A DNA stretch of 64,000 nt from Saccopteryx bilineata (GCF_036850765.1 NC_089493.1:216068744-216132743), one strand, 5' to 3'. Positions 33,741 through 45,759 are shown, counted from the stretch's first letter. Notes: generated by a model from the letters alone, not told the origin. Translations and numbers: made by a program.

Positions 33741-34835
33741 TTTTATTTTATGATAGAAGTGGTAACAATTCTTTATTAGGTTTTTTTAAACTATGTATTA
33801 AAAACAGCCCTCAAACTACAATGTAAATGGGAGCTCTTAAACCGAAAGTTTAAAAAGCTTGAATATGACTCAGAAGCCAAATGGATAATTTAAGTCACTT
33901 CTGCAATGACATGTTTTAAATAGATTACTATTCTATTTATTGTATCTACACGAAGAGTAACATTAAGAATTTTTTCCACCAACACTTTGTCTCAGTAAAT
34001 CGTGTTGGAAACATTAGTGTTCTCCTTCTTCAAAATAGTGCATCAACTTCAATGTTTCTTTAGATGGCAGGCTGATCATTTAAGAACATCATTTAAAAAT
34101 TATTTGACAAGTTATTTTTATAAACCAAAATTTGTACTGTTGGAAATTACTTTAAATGTTTGGCTGACCTGGGCCTCCAACAAATAGAGCTTGTCAATAA
34201 ATACTAAACAATTCATATGAATATGGAGTTGAAAATATGAATTATACTTACGCCATGGGATGTATTATCCTCCTCTCATGCCTGGGATATGGAAGCTAAA
34301 TGGTCTATTATAAATCCTATATTATTCATTGAGAAACATCCACTGAAGATTATGACTTGAAACTTTTCCAATTGTTGAAGACTTCTATAATGAGGCAGGT
34401 TACTGTAGTGTGCCATCTTAGCAGAAAAGAAAAAAAAGTGCTGATGAAAATTTAGTACTGCCTTTAAAAATATTATCTTCCTTTTGAGTGGGTTTCAGAT
34501 GTAAAATATAGGATCTGAAAAATCAAATTAGGGAATTTGGAACCTGTGATTTTGTTTTGTTTTCATCAAATAGCTAAAGAACAAGAAATTAAATAATTAA
34601 CCTGCAAAAGCCACATTCAAAAGGCTTGTTTTTGTCCAAGATAGTTTTAGTTGTGGGAGACCTGATGGATATTTCTCAGTTCTCCTTGGGCCATGTTTGT
34701 TGCAGAGGACTAATCACAAGTGGTCAGGGATTCAGAAGTGGGTGGACTGTCTTCTTGCTTTTGTCATCAGTGTGCTGGGACCTTAGTGGTCATTTTTAAC
34801 AATGGTGCTTCTGTGTGTGTTTAATCATCATAGAA
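33741..34835. other. No recognised feature
   Basis: About 1.1 kb AT-rich without recognised repeats or frames. Confidence 0.45.
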
Positions 34836-35095
34836 TGTCAGAACACCGTGGTGGTTAGAAGCATGGACTCAGAGTCAGGCTGCCTGGATTGAGTCACTGC
34901 TCTGACACCTAATAGTTCCATAACCTGGTGCAAGTTGTTCAAACACTCTCAATCAGATTCCTCACCTGTAATATAGGCATAACAATAATTCCACTCTTGG
35001 AAGGTCATTGTAAAGATTGAACGAGTTAATATTTTTAAAGCATTTAGAATGTGGCCTGGCAAGTAGTCAGCAGCATCAGATATGTTAGTTATTAC
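34836..35095 (+). mobile_element. MIR SINE
   Basis: Near-complete order of MIR blocks: 'agaagcatggactcagagtc', 'ctgcctgga', 'ctctgacacctaatag', 'cctggtgcaagttgttcaaa', 'cctcacctgtaa', 'attgaacgagttaatat', 'agaatgtggcctggc'. MIR is an ancient tRNA-derived SINE shared by all mammals, so it predates the other SINEs here. A second L2/MIR-like end ('cacacaataaattctcaata') follows to about 35165. Confidence 0.93.
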
Positions 35096-35170
35096 TTACC
35101 CTGTAGCCTCAGCACCAAACACAGTAGCTGACACATGGTAAGCACACAATAAATTCTCAATAACTAATGT

Positions 35171-35330
35171 GTCCTGACTGGTTGGCTCAATGGTAAAGCA
35201 TTGGCCCGGGGTATGGAAGTCCCCGGTTCGATTCCCGGCCAGGGCACACAGGAGAAGCGCCCATCTGCTTCTCCACTCCTCCCCCTCTCCTTCTCCTCTT
35301 TCTCTATGTCTCTCTTCCCCTCCCGCAGCC
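35171..35330 (+). mobile_element. VES-type SINE, short form (head and C/T-rich region only)
   Basis: Head 'gtcctgactggttggctcaa', box B 'ggttcgattcc', C/T-rich stretch to 'cccgcagcc'. It then passes into polypyrimidine sequence instead of the long body. It is either truncated or a copy of a short VES variant. No clear target duplication was found. Confidence 0.85.
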
Positions 35331-36831
35331 TTCTACTTCCATTTTTTTTCTTTTTCTTCCTGTGTCTTCCTCCACTCCCTTCCACTCTTTTCTACTTTTC
35401 TTTTCCTTTCCTTCCCAAAGTGGAACTTCAACCATGTTAGGAAGACTGATAATCTGGCTACTGTTTTCCTACAAAGGCTGATGTTTTAGCTGAGGCTGGT
35501 TGTCTAAGTAACGGAGCCTACTCTCCTATGCACATTACTGAGTAATAGTTTCTGAAAGACTGTGGAAACTATGCAATATTGGCACAATAGATCAAGACTT
35601 TCATCAACATAAAAGGAAAGGAATTACAAGGTACTTGCTGACAGGGAATTGAGAGGGCACTCAGGGGCAGATATACTGAAAGCATTTTGGCACAGTGAAG
35701 TATATTTCCTGGACAGATGTGTTTCATTCATAATGGAAGGGCCTCACACTTCTCACTAGTTCTAACATACCAGTTACAAGTAAGCTGAAGTCATGTTATG
35801 TCAGATGCTGTTATCACAGGAAGTTCAATGTTGTCACTCCCTTAAGGTGACATTGTTTCAAAGAAGCCAGAGCAGAGTTGTTGTCTAAAATACAAGGTAA
35901 TGACCCTATTTTATTTAGGGCTGTCTCCTCTCATCACAGCAGTCAGATCTGGTTAGAAGCAGCACCGTTTAGTTTGGTGTGTGTGCCTGTACAGTCCTGG
36001 CCATTTTCACACACAACTTCATTTTTCCTATTCCAAGTTCCCCTAATAAATTCCAAGTAGTATTAGTATTATTGACATTCAGAAGGCTAGCTTACAAAAG
36101 TGAAGCTCAGAAAGGATGGAAATATTTTGTCATTTTCTCAGAGAGAAAATAAAGAATCCTTAACAAAATAAGTATTAGCATGTTAGTGAAATCACAAAAT
36201 ATAATAGCTTCTGCTGTTGTGGATAAGAACATCTGAAAGGTAGAAGTTGTGCTTTTCCTCCAAATTTCACACTATGTACAATTTTGCAGCTTTTTCTACT
36301 CCTCTTATTTTCTTTAGAGCCAAATACGTATATTCAGAGTTTTCCTTACCCTAAGAGCCCCTTTTCATCATAAAGTCAAATAAGAAGGCCCAGACATAAC
36401 GACAGTGTCCCAGACTGCCCTTTACACTAGACGAAAGGTAAAATGAGCTGATCAAGTAACAAACTACAAATTGATGCAGGCAGTGAGAACAGAAGACTGG
36501 TTTTCTGCTCTGTAACATCTGCATAAAAGTAAAGAATATGGTAAAAAACATTGGCGGCAGCCAGTTACTGGAATAGCTAGCACTTCCAGGAACAAATGCA
36601 TTCCTAATGAATCTGTGGACATTGCATTTACCGCAACAATGGCAGGTTTTCTCGCATGTGCTTTCCACAGTGCCTGCCTGCACGGGCTTATTGACCTTCC
36701 ACAAACACTGATGGAAGAGCAGGCTGCCAGAGAACACAAGGCAGGGAGCCATCTAAAACATCTTGGAAAGGCCTCTGAGAGAACTTTTTTAGTGTTTAGA
36801 AGACATACTATTCTTCTCTCTGCCAAAAGCC

Positions 36832-36832
<1 letters not shown>
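35331..36832. other. No recognised feature
   Basis: Polypyrimidine stretch to about 35420, then unique sequence. Around 36350-36800 both strands are unusually open and GC-richer than neighbours (133- and 120-residue minus frames that overlap in different phases). No domain or homology is recognised, so this is left as unexplained. Confidence 0.4.

Positions 36833-36871
<39 letters not shown>
36833..36871. repeat. (GT)n microsatellite
   Basis: About 19 GT units; likely polymorphic. Confidence 0.96.
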
Positions 36872-36873
<2 letters not shown>

Positions 36874-37444
36874 ATTCAAACAGTAAAAGATTATATATAT
36901 ATATGGTTTTCTAATGACATAGTCACGCAATCCCTTCCAAGATCCACAATACCTGCTGAGATTTTGTTTTACTGTAAGGTGGCTCAAGTGTCTTGATTGT
37001 AGTAAAAACATACATTCTGACTGAGAAAGGCTTTTTTTTTTTTTCACTACTCATTTACACGGTTTTGTAATCTTCCTGTGTATTAAACAGTAAGTCTAGC
37101 ATGAAGAAGTATCTTTCTACAGGACACAACCTTACTTGAACACTAAATAGTTTGGACCTTGGAACTGATTGGATAGAGAACAACAGTCCTCCTCCTACCA
37201 CCCATATCTGGCTATAGTGAGAGGATCTAAAATAATCAAAAAATATTTTAGTCACTTCAAAGTTACCAGCCAACTCACTATGGGGTGCTAATGATGACAA
37301 GTTAATAATCCTGATGAATAGAAAACTATAAGTTTTATGTTGGAGGAAAGATTCTTTATGAATCAAAATAATCCTTTCCCTGAGAAGCATTTTACATTTT
37401 TACACTTGACCAAACTGGGTCAGGTTAAAAATTTCAGGCCTATT

Positions 37445-38690
37445 GGTAGCTCCTGCTACCCCAATAATGCATTGTGCAGACCCAATTACTTGGAAATCAG
37501 ATAATCCTGTATGGGTAGACCAATGGCCCCTTTCTCAGGAAAAATTTAGGGCAGCTGCTCAATTGGTACAACAGTAGCTACAGCTTGGGCACATTGAACC
37601 ATCTAATAGCCCATGGAATACACTTCTATATTTTGATCTTGTTGCCTCTTGGATTATCAAGGGGCATAGGTGACCCTTACAGCTTATAGGTTTTGAGCCT
37701 CAAAATTATTGTCGTTCCTTTTTTCAAAGGATCAACAACAATGGCTCTGGGAAACTTCCACTAAATGGCAAATCGCTTTTGCAAATCAATGGACAACTTT
37801 ATACTGAAGCAGTCAACTTAAAATCAGCTCAAAGACTAGAATTATATGCTATTATCATGGCTTTTCAGCATTTGCCATATTCCTCCTTTAATCTATAGAC
37901 AGACAGCAAATATTTTCTTATGGTTGTTTCCACTATAAAGACTGCTGTCTTAGGAACAACTGCTGATGAACTATTTCAGCAGCTCCTCCTTCTTCGAAGA
38001 CTTGTATGTCAACATAGAACTCCATGTTTTATAGGATATACTCGAGCTGAATCCATGCTCCGTGGAGCTTTAGCACAAGGGAGTGCCCTTGTTGATCAAG
38101 CTACCCAAAAGAAAATTATTTGGAGCAACCATGACAGGCGAGCAATTCAGTCTCATACTATTCCTCACCAGAACGCTGCAGCCCTGTGTAAACAGTTTCA
38201 ACTTTCTCGGGAAGCAGCACGGCAGATTGGTAAATCCTGTCCAAGGTGTCCTATTCTACAATCTGTCCCTTTATTTGGAGTTAACCCTCAAGGACTCCTA
38301 CCAGGACAACTTTAGCAAATGAATGTTACTCATAAACCTTCATTTGGCAAACAGTCCTATGTCCACGTTACAGTGGATACTTATTCTGGATTTATAGTAA
38401 CTTCTGCCAGAACAGGAGAGGCTGCTAAGCATGTTATAGCTCATTGTCTGTATGCATTTTTCTATTATTGGATTTCCTAAAGTGGTTAAAACTCACAATG
38501 TTCCTGCATATGTAGCAAAGGCATTTACTGTATTTTGTCAAACATTTTGAATTATGGGTATTTCTTACAATCTTTAAAGTCAAGGTATTATAAAGTGTAC
38601 CCAGCAAATATTTTAAGGTCAATTTTAAAAAAATTTAAAAGGGGGGAGTCATATCCTGGAACTCCTACGGGTCTACCATATCATGTGTTT
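37445..38690 (+). pseudogene. Endogenous retrovirus pol remnant (RT, RNase H, integrase), class II-like
   Basis: Frame-shifting plus-strand remnants read as an RT N-terminal block with '[11 protein letters not shown]' and 'SPWNT' (about 37500-37620). An RNase H-like block follows with 'LELYAIIMAFQHLP' (about 37840-37880), then an integrase frame (37920-38315) with a zinc-binding-like N-terminus and 'CPRCPI'. The catalytic core follows ('[10 protein letters not shown]', about 38367-38396). The second catalytic Asp region reads H, and stops interrupt the core. Most RT between 37620 and 37740 is missing. Relation to betaretrovirus-like (class II) ERVs is inferred from these blocks. It is dead. 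Confidence 0.8.
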
Positions 38691-38879
38691 TACTTAAAAA
38701 AATTAAATTTCTTTTAAATGCTAATGAACAGGAGACACCAAATCTTTTTCTCCTGCAAACTTCTACCTTCTTTTATTTGATTCAGCTAATAACACTGTTT
38801 TGTCTTTTTCCAAACAGCTTCAGATATACAGAAAAGGTTTATATAGGTGAATGGGGACTCTCAAACCCCTCAGCAAGAT

Positions 38880-39560
38880 CTTCTGAGCATGGCTTTTAAG
38901 GCACCAAGAGGCAGAAAAAGCCCAATAGAGATCAGGGGAACTACCAGCTTTTAGGATACGCCCTTAAAGGCTCCAACGCCCCAAAGGGGTCTCATAGGAT
39001 TCCATCTGGGTCCTGCTTCAATAGTGAAAAGGAAGGTCATTGAGCTAAAGCCTGCCAGGCTTACATGCCTCTGCTGTGAGGAAACAGGGACACTGGAAGG
39101 TAGGCTTCCCCCTCACTCCTCTAAGGGAGGGTTTAGTCTCTTCCAGCCCTGCTCCAGCCACCTATGACCTAACCTTGCCCAGAATGCTGGGGTTTGCCAC
39201 TGAAGGCTGTACGTTCCCAGGGCCATCGGCCCCATCTATGATAACTGTGGATGAGCCTAGGGTATTTCTTCCAAGAAGCAGGTAAACTGATCTCATTTGC
39301 ACAAGGGCCATTTAACTATGTCTTGCCTGAATAGTCAAGTTTTTTATTCTTCTCCCAAAGATCTCTGTTGTGGGTGTTGTTAGTCCTATTTTCTGCTGCT
39401 TTGTTGAATATATATATAGTGTTTCCTTTATTCTTCCTACCTCAATGTCCCACTTATATTTCAGGTTGGGTCCTACTCCTAATTTAGAGCTCTCTTTCCC
39501 CCTTTTGCCAACTTCTATTATGAATTTACCTTTGCCACTCAGCTTAGTGTATCCCAAGGT
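38880..39560 (+). pseudogene. Endogenous retrovirus gag (nucleocapsid) / protease remnant, right copy
   Basis: Plus-strand counterpart of the left-copy remnant. Two zinc-knuckle-like blocks lie in different frames (about 39010-39110), each missing a key Cys or interrupted. A proline-rich linker leads to an 'ITVDEPRV' protease-start-like block near 39240, then decayed protease-like sequence. Gag/pro here lies downstream of integrase, the reverse of retroviral order. Stops and frameshifts exclude function. Confidence 0.6.
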
Positions 39561-39984
39561 TCTCTTTACCACGCCACAGTTGCAGAGCTCCAGGGAAAAG
39601 CAACCTGGTCTCATCTCTCCAGGCAGAGGAGAACAGAGGCTCCATCTCCACACATGGTGCAGATGGCTTTTCCAGTCTACCTGAATCATTACCAGCTAGA
39701 AGCATTGGTCATTGGGACTTGGATGTGAGCTGCAAAGTATAGAATTGTGACAAAAATTCCAGTGCCATGCGGACTTTCCTGGATGTGGACTTTTCCTGGA
39801 CTCCTGCTCCTTGTGACAGCTTCTAATGGACTGAACTGGGGTTGGGTTGCATTTTCAGGGATCTGGAATGGTTGTTAGTGCCAACTTGGACTTGGTGAAC
39901 ATGTTAAGGACACTACTCTTTTATGGATTGTTGTTGTATTGGCCAAGAGTTTGCTTAATGGCTTTAATCACTGTAAAAAAAAAA

Positions 39985-40410
39985 AATAGAAGACTGGATA
40001 AAGAATATGTGGCACATATACACTAGGGTATGCTACCCAGCCATAAGAAATGATGACATCAGGTCATTTATAACAAAATGGTGGGATCTTGAAAATATAC
40101 AGAGTGAAGTAAGTAAAACAGAAAAAACCAAGCACTGCATGATTCCATACATTGGTGGGACATAAAAACGAGACTAAGAGACATGGACAAGAGTGTGGTG
40201 GTTACGGGGGGGGGGAGGGAGAGGGGAAAGGGGTGGGGGAGGGTTACAAAGAAAACTAGATAGAAGGTGATGGAAGACAATCTGACTTTGGGTGATGGGT
40301 ATGCAACATAATTGAAGGACAAGATAACCTGGACATGTTTACTTTGAATATATGTACCCTAATTTATTGATGTCACCCCATTAAAATTAATAAATATCTA
40401 TTTATAAATA
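39985..40410 (+). mobile_element. L1 3' end forming the tail of the composite
   Basis: It begins in ORF2's C-terminal coding region at 'agaagactggataaagaa', passes a G-rich 3' UTR (about 40207-40245) and ends with 'tgtcaccccattaaaattaa' and A-rich bases. Same family as 1139-8930. Confidence 0.92.
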
Positions 40411-40430
40411 AAAAAATTTTGGCCTAATTA

Positions 40431-42362
40431 ATCAAATATTACCCTCTTGTTCTTCTTAATGCTAGATTTGTTCTCTCTAGAAAATAGTTCACTAACTGGA
40501 ATAATTTAATGCTTCTGGGAAAATCCTAAAACAAAAGCTGACATCTACTTGCCTCTTCTTTTAGGCATTGAAATGAAATTAAAGTACAGCACTCTTCATC
40601 CTGAGTTGTTCTGTCTGTGAACAGTAAAAAGCAGTGGTGATATTAGATGTTGGGTTCCAGGTAAATTACTCCTAACTGTCATCACCATGGCATTCTCTGC
40701 ACCACCTTAAACCAAACAGAGATTAAAATCAAACATTCAATCCCCAAGCAGATAGTCTGTATACAGATATGGAGTAAATAAATTATACAACTGCTACAAA
40801 AGCACATTTATCACTTCATTTTACTAGTGATATTACTGACTCAACTAAAGACCACATCTAGTAAAGCCCTGTTTTAATGACCAACTACAGACATCAAATT
40901 CATGCTCCTCTGGTTGCTTGTGGTTGGTATTCTGACTATTGACTAAATGGCTCTCTCTTCAAAAGGTTGGGTTGACCTGCTGATTTGAAAATGCTTCCCA
41001 ACAGCAGTTAACAGTGGCCACCTAGCTGAGATCAGAGGATTTGAAACAAGCCTTTATGACAGGCCCAAGGGAAGATGTTATTTGTCAAACAATCAAGACT
41101 TGAAAGCATCCTAGAATTCTAGATCTGTAAATAACTAAAATACTAACCATTATGCATTCACTCCAAATATCACCAGTTCCTATGTAATTGAAGAAGGGTG
41201 GTGGTGTCTCTTCTTTTTACCCTGACAACTGACTTATTGGTTTGTTTCTCTGCTTGTTAGCATGTAAAGCAAAGGTAATCAAGTCAAGTGACAGAATATT
41301 AAAGTTCAATGTGAGACTTCTTAATGACTGATTAAATGAAAAGAAAAACATACCTGACTGAAAAATTATGTAAATAATGTTTAGAGACTTTATACATTTC
41401 AAGGGTGTGAGAGAGCTACGAAGCATATCATACCTTGAAAGATCTTCCCTTTGTAATATATCTTATTAACTTTAAAGTCAACTCTATCAGATTTTTTTGT
41501 CCCAATAAATTTGTTCTAATTCTGCTTATTGCCCATTTGAGAAGCATTTTTTTTAGCATGTAAGCAGTGGGTCCAATTTGTGTTATATCTTTTATGTACT
41601 AGTTTATGTTTCTTGCCCATGTTTCTTTAAATTAGCCTATTAGCAAATTTATTAACTAGCCAAATTTTATTGTGAGAGATTTTCTTCTATAATCATTGCT
41701 TGGCTGAAAAGTTTGATTGGTATCAGATTACACATAGCCTTGAATGAATTATAAAATGTATGAACTTTATCTATAATCTGTCAGGAGGAGTTTTATATAA
41801 AGTACTTGTATCTGGTACCCACACCCAAGGTGTCTAATTTTACTGAACTTGAGTGAAGTTTGAGCATTATCATTGAAAAACAATCAAGCAATTTTTTTGC
41901 ATATATTGATCAGGGTCCCAGAAAAAATTACTCAAATAAAGAGACTTGGGTAAAGGGACGACTTGCAAAAAAAGTATGAGCAAGGTTAATACAATAAACC
42001 CAGTGTTAAAGAGAAGGTAGCCAGACATTAGTAACATCTGGAATCCATTTGGTCTCCTGGTGGGACCTATAGTCACAGAAAGATAAAACTACTGCTAGAG
42101 ATGTGATTCTTAAACAGAAGAAGATTTAAAAAAATACTCTGACCACTTTCCTCCTGTCTACCTGTCTCTTTCTTTTCAATGCCTCTTATTGGCCAAATCC
42201 TGGGAGAAACCAGTAGGCAAAGGAACCCAAATGGTGCACTGTAAGGGTTATCCTCCTAGGGCAAGATAGAGAAGGATGAAGAATGTAGGGAGGTGGCAGA
42301 TGGCAAATAATGATACAGCAGAGGACTATTCTTTACAGCTAAGTTTGAAAACTGCTATTATA
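40431..42362. other. Mostly unrecognised; possible ancient repeat near 41890-42290
   Basis: Unique AT-rich sequence. The part around 41900-42290 ('gggtcccagaaaaaattac', 'cctcttattggccaaatcc', 'gttatcctcctagggca') has the look of an old interspersed repeat I cannot name. Confidence 0.35.
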
Positions 42363-42541
42363 CAGGGTGGGCAAAAGTAGGTTTACAGTCATTCATGTGG
42401 GAAAAGACATGCCAATTATGATTACTTCAATAGCTCTTATTAACTCAAAAGAAAGACTATACTTTCAGGGATCATTTCTATAGTTTGTTACTAACTCAAA
42501 AGAATCACAATAGCACAGTAAACTTACTTTGCTTAGTCCTG
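42363..42541 (+). mobile_element. Mariner-type MITE
   Basis: 179 bp beginning 'cagggtgggcaaaagtaggt' and ending 'aaacttactttgcttagtcctg', imperfect terminal inverted repeats. It is flanked by TA on both sides (42361-42362, 42542-42543), the Tc1/mariner target. The 'gcaaaagtaggtttacagt' block is familiar from mammalian mariner-derived MITEs. Non-coding. Confidence 0.8.
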
Positions 42542-42543
42542 TA

Positions 42544-45500
42544 TGTAATGTCCATGTAACATACAGCATTGTGACTGTAATTAATAATGCAGTGCTGAAT
42601 ATTTGAAAGTTGCTAAGACAGTAAATATTAAAGTTACTCATCACAGGAAAAAAATATTGTAACTATCGATGATATCATAAGGTATGGTAACTAGACTTAG
42701 TGTTTTAATCATTTTGCACACAAATATAAAATCATTATAGTATAGACCTAAAACTGATATAATGTTATATGTCAATTATACAGGAATTAAAAAAAAGATA
42801 AGAATCTAGAAACTGGTTCTCCAAAAAAAACAAAACAAAGAAACAAACAATTCCCCAAATAATAAACAATAAAAAACAGAAAATTTGTCAATAATTGCAC
42901 TTTGTTGAATATTAATAAAACCTAACTAATAATAAAAATAAAAACAATAAATATACGCAGTATAAGTTTTTACATGTTTTTATTGGACCATGTAAAAATG
43001 TTAAATGACACATGCATACTCATCCATTATGTATTATTTTAAAACAATTCTAAAAAGGAAAAACATTTCAATATAAGAAATATGTAAAATAAAATAAAGA
43101 AAAAAGCATAATCTTTAAACTGAAGACTTTATGTATATAGTTGACCAGTTAATTGTCAGCTGGTGTGGGAACTTTAGTATGTGGTGTAAATATGTAGTGT
43201 ATAGAATGTGCCTTAGTTACTAAGATATTTGTAGTTACTGAAACAGCTCCATTCCTATCGCTGGTATACTGTGCTCATGGATCAGGCCAGGGATATCCTA
43301 GAACCTGGCTAAAACATTTATTTATTATGAAAAAAATGTGGGCCTTTCTTAAAACCCTTTTCATTCCCAGCTTACTGGACTGAATGACTTATGTGTCTTT
43401 CAGTAAGTTTTAATAACATTTTATTCTTAAATTTGATATTGATATATGTTTAGATTTCAAAAAAATCAAATAATAATAATATCTCTTATACTTTACTTCT
43501 TTCATTTCTGTCTTTTGTTGCATGCCAACAAAGGATGTCTATATTAAAATATCAAGAACTTGACTAAAATTAAGTGAAATAAATGTTGTATATTTAATTT
43601 AAGCTGAATTCTAGTAAAGATGGTTATTGCAAACATTCTTAGACTCTGTACTGTCAAGGAATAATTAGTTTTATCACTCAGTTTCTGGATATACTCATTT
43701 ATTTTGTTATCTATTCTCCTGGCCAAATAGGTTTATTTTTTTTTAATCATTTCTGATACTCGATTCAAACCAAATGAAAGTAAAATTGTCCCCTAAAAGG
43801 CAGTCATTTTGGACCAATAAAGCTGCACCTACTTCTAACTTCTATATTTTTCTCTGTAGCTCTTCCCTTATAATTCCATGTGATGACCCTTTAATAAAAA
43901 TATTTTTGTTCTGAAAAAAAGTAACATTTTAAAAGTTATTTTCTAAATTTAGTAGCTATCTATATTTCTCTTTTTATCCTACCATTTCACTTATACTATT
44001 AAAAAGGTGGAAAATAAATTTTAATACACTAACTTTAGTAAAATTCTGAATTTTAAGTAAATCACTCAATAATTTTGAAAACCCATGCCAGTACAGAATA
44101 GTGAAAACTGATGGAGAAACTAAAGGAATTTATTTCAAATAGATCTTAAGTGAGGCAAAAATATTTTCTTAGTGGTGACAAATACATTGTATATTTATTT
44201 GAAATGGATAGATAGGTCTCCAATAAGTCTCTTTAAAGAGTTACTGAGTTCTTCTTTCTTTTACTATGAAAAATCATGTTCTTTCTCAGACTTTTTGTTT
44301 AAATATCAGTAAAATCATTGCTAAATTACCTACCCGTGTTAACTCATTCTGCTTTTTAAAGCAGTCTAATTTTCTTTGCATGCTTTACTCAATTATATTC
44401 TACTATAGTTTCTTTGTTATAAAGTCAACATCAACCTCTCAAGGCACACGCTTCCATTCAACTCTTGCAGAAATGTATAATTCTGGCATTTTGGAAGACA
44501 TTCTAGTAAGAGTTGTTTGGTAGCTCTGAAGGTCTGTGAGCTAAGGGAAAAATCATCTATGTTACACTGGTTCACATTCCACTGTCAACCACGTTACATA
44601 GAGACTTTACTTTCATTTCACACTTTGCCCTACTCCCAGATGAAGGGACTTCTGAAGACATGCACAAATTTTCTGGTCTGCCCACGCCTTAAGGGGTAGG
44701 TTATAAATAAAATCAGGCAGTGTGATTTTTCTATTGCCCACTTCTAAAGGTTTCCACAGACTTTTGCAATGAAACACTTTAAGGCATAGTGTTTATTCTT
44801 ACTTCATGATATTTATATTTGCACGATGCTATAAATATGAAATCAAATACATTTTTAAGCAAGCTGATGAATAATACTGCCCAAGCTTTTACATTTTAGC
44901 TTTTAGAAAGAAGATGTCATAATCAAAGGTGTAAAATCCAAATGTGGTTTGTAGGAGGCAAGATGTGAAAATGAGTAAGGATTTTTTTAGAATGAAAAGT
45001 CCAAATGGCCAAGTTAGTTATCAGCTGTGTTTCTCTCTGTAGGTTTCACTGGCAGTGAGAGAAAGGCACACCAATTTAGTTTTTGATACATACATACTTA
45101 TTGATTCATCAATAATAGGGTACTTATACTGTGGGTCATTGTCAGTGTATAAGAGTCCTGAGCCAATCTCAAATTCCAGTTACAATATTTTTTGATACTT
45201 GTACATACTCAATTCCTAAATGTTGGGCTTGGGTTTGGGAGTGGCTGGTGGGAGAAGAGTTGAAACAAGAACAGTGACTCGTCATTATTTTTCTAGTCTG
45301 GGTTAATCACTTTGCTATGATCTATCTTCACATTTCTCATCCCTTTGCCCCTAAACCTATCCAGTTCCTTTGCCCAACTTGTTCTTTCTTTTTATGACAT
45401 GTCTGATACTGTTGCTTGTCTGTGAAGAATGTTGGCTGTTTTAAACTGGGACTGAAAACTTATTGTCATTATCTAGTATGAGTCTGGATACAGAATAAGC

Positions 45501-45759
45501 TTCTATAACAGAAATACAAAATATATAGTGCTTTAAGGAAGGCAGGTGTGTATTTCTTTCTCTCATATAACTGCAGCAGAAAATGGTCAGTGTGGGGAAA
45601 CGACACTGTGATCCAGGATACAAGCTGGTGAGTGAACTTTCTTTATTTTGTATCTTCTATCTCTGAGTCCTTGGTACACAAGCTATCTCAGATCTATTTC
45701 TTGCTGTTTCCCCAATGTCAGTAGTTTATTTCTAAATCTAAATTATTGCAAAGAAACCC
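42544..45759. other. No recognised feature
   Basis: About 3.2 kb AT-rich. Short open frames (for example 44266-44523) have no recognisable motif. Confidence 0.45.

Larger units (their letters stand above)
37445..40410 (+). mobile_element. Composite ERV/L1 retroelement, longer copy
   Basis: In order: class II-like retroviral pol remnant (37445-38690), class I-like gag/pro remnant (about 38880-39560), unidentified sequence to 39972, an A-tract (39973-39986), about 425 bp of L1 3' end and an A-rich tail ending near 40417. No LTRs are seen at either end. Similar flanks 'aaaaatttcaggccta' (37427-37442) and 'aaaaattttggccta' (40412-40426) may be a decayed target duplication. The left-hand, opposite-strand copy (29005-30970) shares everything from about 38500 rightwards, including the A-tract junction. 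Confidence 0.82.

Noticed and set aside
38641..38655. G-run 'aaaaggggggag' as a retroviral polypurine tract with an LTR start after it
   Set aside because: The frame of the integrase remnant seems to continue across it, and the following bases do not begin TG or match any second LTR in the window.
37445..39560. A complete endogenous provirus
   Set aside because: No LTR pair, no primer-binding site, no env, gag/pro downstream of pol, and an L1 tail at the 3' end.
29005..40410. Inverted segmental duplication as the explanation for the two composite copies
   Set aside because: Homology stops exactly at an A-tail on one side and at a short target duplication on the other for the left copy, and the right copy extends further 5'. 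Two independent insertions fit better, though a dot plot of flanks should confirm this.
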